Below are positions 5,987 to 8,677 of a stretch of DNA of 8,677 nucleotides, in pieces. This DNA comes from Gammaproteobacteria bacterium (GTDB lineage: Bacteria; Pseudomonadota; Gammaproteobacteria; JAABTG01): NCBI GenBank assembly GCA_030066245.1, contig JASJBY010000165.1, forward strand, positions 1-8,677, given 5' to 3'. The notes below the pieces were generated by a model that saw nothing but the letters and a program-made list of their open reading frames with translations, made no database searches and was not told the origin of the DNA. The first letter of the stretch is position 1. Each line of letters starts with the position of its first letter. A program made the position numbers and the translations under genes.

Positions 5987-7105
5987 ATGCAGGAAGCGGC
6001 TTTATGGCTGGCGCTTCAGCGCGCCCCAGGGCTGAGTGCGCGAGACGTCAGGCGGCTGCTGGAGCGTTTTCCCGAGCCGTCCGACCTTGTCGCCGCGGTG
6101 TGTGAAGGCGCGCCGGCTCTGGGCATCGCCGCGGATGCTATCGCTTATCTGCGGTCATCCGAGTGGGCGGCTATCGAGCCGGAGCTCGGCTGGCTGGAGG
6201 GGCGGGAGCATCATCTGATTACACTTGCCGATCCACGTTTCCCCAGGCTGCTCCGGGAGACCTCTGATCCCCCGCTGGTGCTGTTTGTGCACGGCGACCC
6301 CGCCGTGCTCGGCGCCTGTCAGCTCGCCATGGTGGGCAGTCGGCACCCGACGCCGGGGGGCGTTCAGACCGCCTTCGACTTCGCGGAGCATCTGGCGGAT
6401 ACCGGGCTGACCATCACCAGTGGCCTCGCGCAGGGCATCGATGGGGCCAGCCATCGAGGCGCGCTGCGGGGCGGGGGCTCGACGCTCGCCGTAGTGGGCA
6501 CTGGGCTTGACTTGGTCTACCCCGCCCGCCACCGGAAGCTGGCTGAGCAGATCGTCGAGCGGGGCGCCGTCGTCTCGGAGTATCCGTTGGGGACGCCACC
6601 CAGGGCCGGTAACTTTCCGCAAAGAAACCGCATCATTGCGGGCCTCAGCGTCGGCACGCTTGTGGTCGAAGCTGCACAGAACAGCGGCTCGCTGATCACT
6701 GCGCGGCTGGCGGGCGAGGCTGGCCGCGAGGTATTCGCGGTCCCGGGATCCATCCACAACCCAACCGCCCGCGGCTGTCACAGCCTGATCCGGCAGGGCG
6801 CAAAGCTGGTGGAGCGGGCCCAGGACATCCTGGAGGAGCTGCCTGCGCTGGCCGGGGCACTCCAGGCGTCGCCGGGGACGGCGGACACGCTGCCCGAGGC
6901 GCCGGCGGGGCCAGCAGGACTGGACGCCGACTACCAGCGACTGCTCGGCTGCATGGGGTATGACCCGGTGTCCGTGGATACCTTGGTGGAGCGCAGCGGA
7001 TTGACGGCAGAGGCCGTTTCCTCCATGCTGTTGATGCTCGAACTGCGCGGTTGTGTATCGTCCCTCGCCGGCGGGCTGTACACCCAGGTCTCCAGGGGGA
7101 GCTGA
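5987..7105 (+). CDS. dprA: DNA processing protein DprA (Smf)
   Basis: DprA binds incoming single-stranded DNA in the cytoplasm, displaces SSB and loads RecA during natural transformation. It is also kept in many bacteria not known to be competent. The 372-residue product has a helical N-terminal SAM-like region (about 1-60) and an extended Rossmann core (about 75-285). The core has the signatures AMVGSRHPTPGG (114-125), ITSGLAQGIDGASHRGAL (143-160), VVGTGLDLVYPARH (169-182), FPQRNRIIAGLS (210-221) and NSGSLITARLAGEAGREVFA (232-251). A proline- and alanine-rich linker (about 286-312) leads to a winged-helix DprA C-terminal domain (about 313-368), ending GGLYTQV. The gene follows tsaP by 31 bases. 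Its TGA is one base from the smg ATG, so smg is probably translated with it. All core motifs are intact. Confidence 0.97.
   Translation: MQEAALWLALQRAPGLSARDVRRLLERFPEPSDLVAAVCEGAPALGIAADAIAYLRSSEWAAIEPELGWLEGREHHLITLADPRFPRLLRETSDPPLVLFVHGDPAVLGACQLAMVGSRHPTPGGVQTAFDFAEHLADTGLTITSGLAQGIDGASHRGALRGGGSTLAVVGTGLDLVYPARHRKLAEQIVERGAVVSEYPLGTPPRAGNFPQRNRIIAGLSVGTLVVEAAQNSGSLITARLAGEAGREVFAVPGSIHNPTARGCHSLIRQGAKLVERAQDILEELPALAGALQASPGTADTLPEAPAGPAGLDADYQRLLGCMGYDPVSVDTLVERSGLTAEAVSSMLLMLELRGCVSSLAGGLYTQVSRGS
7094..7101 (+). promoter_or_regulatory. Strong ribosome binding site for smg inside the dprA end
   Basis: AGGGGGAG lies five bases before the ATG at 7107, within the last codons of dprA. It fixes the smg start at 7107 rather than the in-frame ATG at 7053, which would add 18 residues the family lacks. 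Confidence 0.7.
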
Positions 7106-7106
7106 A

Positions 7107-7586
7107 ATGAACGAGAACTTGCTGGACGTCCTGATGTACCTCTTCGAGAACTACTTCGAAGACGAGGTTGTCCTCGGCCCGGACCAGGAGACGGTCAAGC
7201 ACGAGCTCTCACAGGCGGGCTTTCCGGAGGCGGTAATCAACCGGGCGTTTCTATGGCTCGAAGGCCTGGCTGCGCCGGAGCAGCATGCATTTTCGGATAC
7301 CATGGCTGGCACGCCGTCCGTGCGCCTGTTTGCATTGCAGGAACAGGACAGGCTGAGCCGCGAATGCCGAGGTTTCCTTCTGTTTCTCGAGCAGGCGGGC
7401 GTGCTGGACCCCATGAATCGCGAACTGGTCATTGACCGCCTGATGGCGCTGGGGGACGAGGACATCGACCTGGACCAGGTGAAGTGGGTTGTCCAGATGG
7501 TTCTGTTCAACCAGCCCGGTAAGGAAGCCGCGTTCAGCCTCATGGAAGACCTGGTTTTCGACCACGGCGAGAGTCGCCTACACTAG
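7107..7586 (+). CDS. smg: Smg protein (DUF494 family)
   Basis: Smg is a small cytoplasmic protein of unknown biochemical role, commonly found directly after dprA in gammaproteobacteria. The 159-residue product matches the usual length of about 157. It begins MNENLLDVLMYLFENYF, the family-typical N-terminus, followed by an acidic stretch (EDEVVLGPDQETVKHEL, 18-34). The middle is helical (VINRAFLWLEGL, 43-54). The C-terminal half has SRECRGFLLFLEQAGVLDP (84-102), REL(V/I)IDR-like sequence at 105-111, and LDQVKWVVQMVLFNQPGKE (122-140), all characteristic of DUF494. No signal peptide or membrane segment is present. It starts one base after the dprA stop. Its reading frame is the same as that of topA downstream, separated by a TAG at 7584-7586. 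Neighbourhood suggests a link to DNA processing, but no function is established. Confidence 0.95.
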   Translation: MNENLLDVLMYLFENYFEDEVVLGPDQETVKHELSQAGFPEAVINRAFLWLEGLAAPEQHAFSDTMAGTPSVRLFALQEQDRLSRECRGFLLFLEQAGVLDPMNRELVIDRLMALGDEDIDLDQVKWVVQMVLFNQPGKEAAFSLMEDLVFDHGESRLH

Positions 7587-7760
7587 TTCTTGTTCGAGGG
7601 TTTACCGGACCCCTCCTCCGGTGACTGTCTCCATGTTTGCAATGCTTGTCGACGCCTGCGCGTGCGTCACGGCAAGAAGTCTTTCGTTGCCGATCATGGG
7701 GACTGTCCTGGGGCTCGTTTCGGCAGGAAATCGATTGACCACTACTTGAAGAATCTGCAC
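7587..7760 (+). other. smg-topA intergenic region, open in the topA frame
   Basis: These 174 bases separate smg from topA. The topA frame has no stop between the smg TAG and the topA ATG, giving 58 open codons, but no ATG or GTG start; the first possible start is a TTG at 7590 with no good ribosome binding site. The frame encodes a cysteine- and arginine-rich stretch (CLHVCNACRRLRVRHGKK, then FVADHGDCPGARFG) loosely resembling a topoisomerase-type zinc finger. Its third-position G+C (24 of 42 codons by hand count over the later part) looks lower than in the neighbouring genes, which argues against an active gene. It may be a remnant, an unrecognised small gene or chance. A GAAGA ribosome binding site for topA is at 7748-7752. 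Confidence 0.4.
7602..7624 (+). repeat. Hairpin just after smg
   Basis: TTACCGGA (7602-7609) pairs with TCCGGTGA (7617-7624), an eight-base-pair stem with one G-U pair and a seven-base C-rich loop. It sits 16 bases past the smg stop. There is no T-run after it, so it does not meet the usual intrinsic terminator pattern. It could act as a 3' end stabiliser or a weak attenuator before topA. Confidence 0.35.
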
Positions 7761-8677
7761 ATGGCTAAGCACTTGGTCGTAGTCGAATCACCGGCTAAAG
7801 CGAAGACCATCAAGAAGTATCTGGGTTCGGAGTACGAGGTTCTGGCCTCCTACGGGCACGTGCGGGATCTGCTCCCGAAGGAGGGTGCTGTCGATCCGGA
7901 GCACGATTTCGCAATGCGCTACCAGGTCATCGAAAAAAACAAGAAGTACGTGGACATTATCACCAAGACCATGCGAAAAGCCGACTCGCTCTACCTGGCC
8001 ACGGACCCGGACCGGGAAGGCGAGGCCATTTCCTGGCATCTGTTCGAAATCCTTCAGGACAAGAAGGCACTGGACGGGAAGGCCGTGCATCGGGTGGTTT
8101 TCCATGAGATTACGAAGCAAGCGGTTAACGACGCGGTGAGCCACCCTCGAGAGCTGTCCACGGATCTCGTCAATGCCCAGCAGGCGCGGCGGGCCCTGGA
8201 TTATCTGGTTGGATTCAATCTATCGCCCTTGCTTTGGAAGAAAATCCGCCGCGGCCTCTCCGCCGGGCGCGTGCAGAGCCCGGCGTTGCGCTTAATCGCG
8301 GAGCGTGAGGCTGAGATCGAGGCCTTCAAGGCACGCGAGTACTGGAGCATCGAAGCGGATGCCGCCGCCGAAGGAGCGCCGTTCACCGCAAAGCTCACCC
8401 ATTTCCAGGGCGAGAAGCTGACTCAGTTCAGCGTCGAGGACGGAGCCCGGGCCGGGCAGATCCGAGACCGGCTTCTGCAGGCCGCGGGCGGTCGTCTGGT
8501 GGTCTCCGCGCTGGAGAAGAAGCAGCGCCGGCGCAACCCGGCAGCACCGTTCACCACCTCCACGCTGCAGCAGGAAGCCGCGCGCAAGCTCGGCTTCTCG
8601 GCGCAGCGCACCATGCGCACGGCCCAGCAGCTGTATGAGGGTATTGACACGGGTAGCGGGCCGGTGGGCCTGATCAC
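7761..8677 (+). CDS. topA: DNA topoisomerase I, N-terminal part (cut by window edge)
   Basis: TopA is the type IA topoisomerase that relaxes negative supercoils by passing DNA through a transient single-strand break. The first 305 residues are present. The start MAKHLVVVESPAKAKTI fits the family and has a GAAGA ribosome binding site seven to eight bases upstream. The Toprim domain (about 1-150) carries the acidic catalytic residues: Glu9 in VVESPAKAKTIKKYLG (7-22), and Asp82, Asp84 and Glu86 in ATDPDREGEAISWHL (80-94). The next domain has NAQQARRALDYLVGFNLSP (138-156) and RRGLSAGRVQSPALRLIAER (163-182), a strongly conserved segment. FTTSTLQQEAARKLGFS (264-280) follows. The sequence ends in GLI. 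In the family the next residues are T-Y, so the catalytic tyrosine lies just beyond the window. The usual C-terminal zinc fingers are also outside. Confidence 0.97.
   Translation, partial: MAKHLVVVESPAKAKTIKKYLGSEYEVLASYGHVRDLLPKEGAVDPEHDFAMRYQVIEKNKKYVDIITKTMRKADSLYLATDPDREGEAISWHLFEILQDKKALDGKAVHRVVFHEITKQAVNDAVSHPRELSTDLVNAQQARRALDYLVGFNLSPLLWKKIRRGLSAGRVQSPALRLIAEREAEIEAFKAREYWSIEADAAAEGAPFTAKLTHFQGEKLTQFSVEDGARAGQIRDRLLQAAGGRLVVSALEKKQRRRNPAAPFTTSTLQQEAARKLGFSAQRTMRTAQQLYEGIDTGSGPVGLI

Noticed and set aside
5383..5988. Minus-strand open frame of 201 codons opposite tsaP
   Set aside because: It is antisense to a well-supported TsaP C-terminal region and shows no domain of its own.
6155..6781. 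Minus-strand open frame of 208 codons opposite dprA
   Set aside because: It lies entirely opposite the conserved Rossmann core of DprA and has no recognisable motif.
7645..7676. Possible interrupted hairpin (CTTG..GACGC / GCGTC..CAAG) before topA
   Set aside because: The inner stem is five base pairs with an uneven internal loop, and there is no T-run. It also overlaps the possible cysteine-rich coding stretch, so it is not called separately.
7489..7749. Plus-strand open frame of 86 codons overlapping the smg end and the smg-topA gap
   Set aside because: Half of it is an out-of-frame reading of smg. The remainder has no family resemblance and no ribosome binding site at an internal start.

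Overview
The window is a compact stretch of bacterial chromosome with a high G+C content. It holds ten genes in two divergent blocks. Gene order and protein families point to a gammaproteobacterium. The core order rsmB-fmt-def followed by a divergent LysM gene and dprA is the one known around PA0017-PA0021 in Pseudomonas, and smg next to dprA is also typical of gammaproteobacteria. An NtrY-type kinase after a DUF4390 gene, and topA directly after smg, suggest a Chromatiales/Ectothiorhodospiraceae-like lineage. That finer placement is inference only. I see no phage, insertion sequence, tRNA, rRNA, CRISPR array or cargo island.

Left block, minus strand, read from right to left: def (peptide deformylase, 4533 to 3991), fmt (methionyl-tRNA formyltransferase, 3884 to 2952), rsmB (16S rRNA m5C967 methyltransferase, 2888 to 1578), a secreted or periplasmic DUF4390 protein (1568 to 1005), and the N-terminal 341 residues of an NtrY-family membrane sensor kinase (1023 to the window edge). 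The first three make and mature the translation initiation system and the ribosome. Fmt puts the formyl group on initiator Met-tRNA, Def removes it from new proteins, and RsmB modifies 16S rRNA. The DUF4390 and ntrY genes overlap by 19 bases, so they are very likely translated together.

Right block, plus strand: a LysM protein matching TsaP, the type IV pilus secretin-associated protein (4672-5955), dprA (5987-7105), smg (7107-7586) and the first 305 codons of topA (7761 to the window edge). TsaP (pilus) and DprA (RecA loader for incoming single-stranded DNA) both belong to natural transformation biology. The dprA stop and smg start are one base apart.

The two blocks diverge from a 138-base intergenic region (4534-4671) that must hold promoters for both. 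It contains an 11-base-phased direct repeat and a GAATATTC palindrome just before the tsaP ribosome binding site. The only other sizeable gap is 174 bases between smg and topA. It stays open in the topA frame and encodes a cysteine pattern loosely like a topoisomerase-type zinc finger.

Overall this is conserved housekeeping DNA. I find no clear new system. The points most worth checking are the smg-topA gap, a hairpin that places the dprA ribosome-binding G-run in its loop, and the coupling of DUF4390 to the NtrY sensor.
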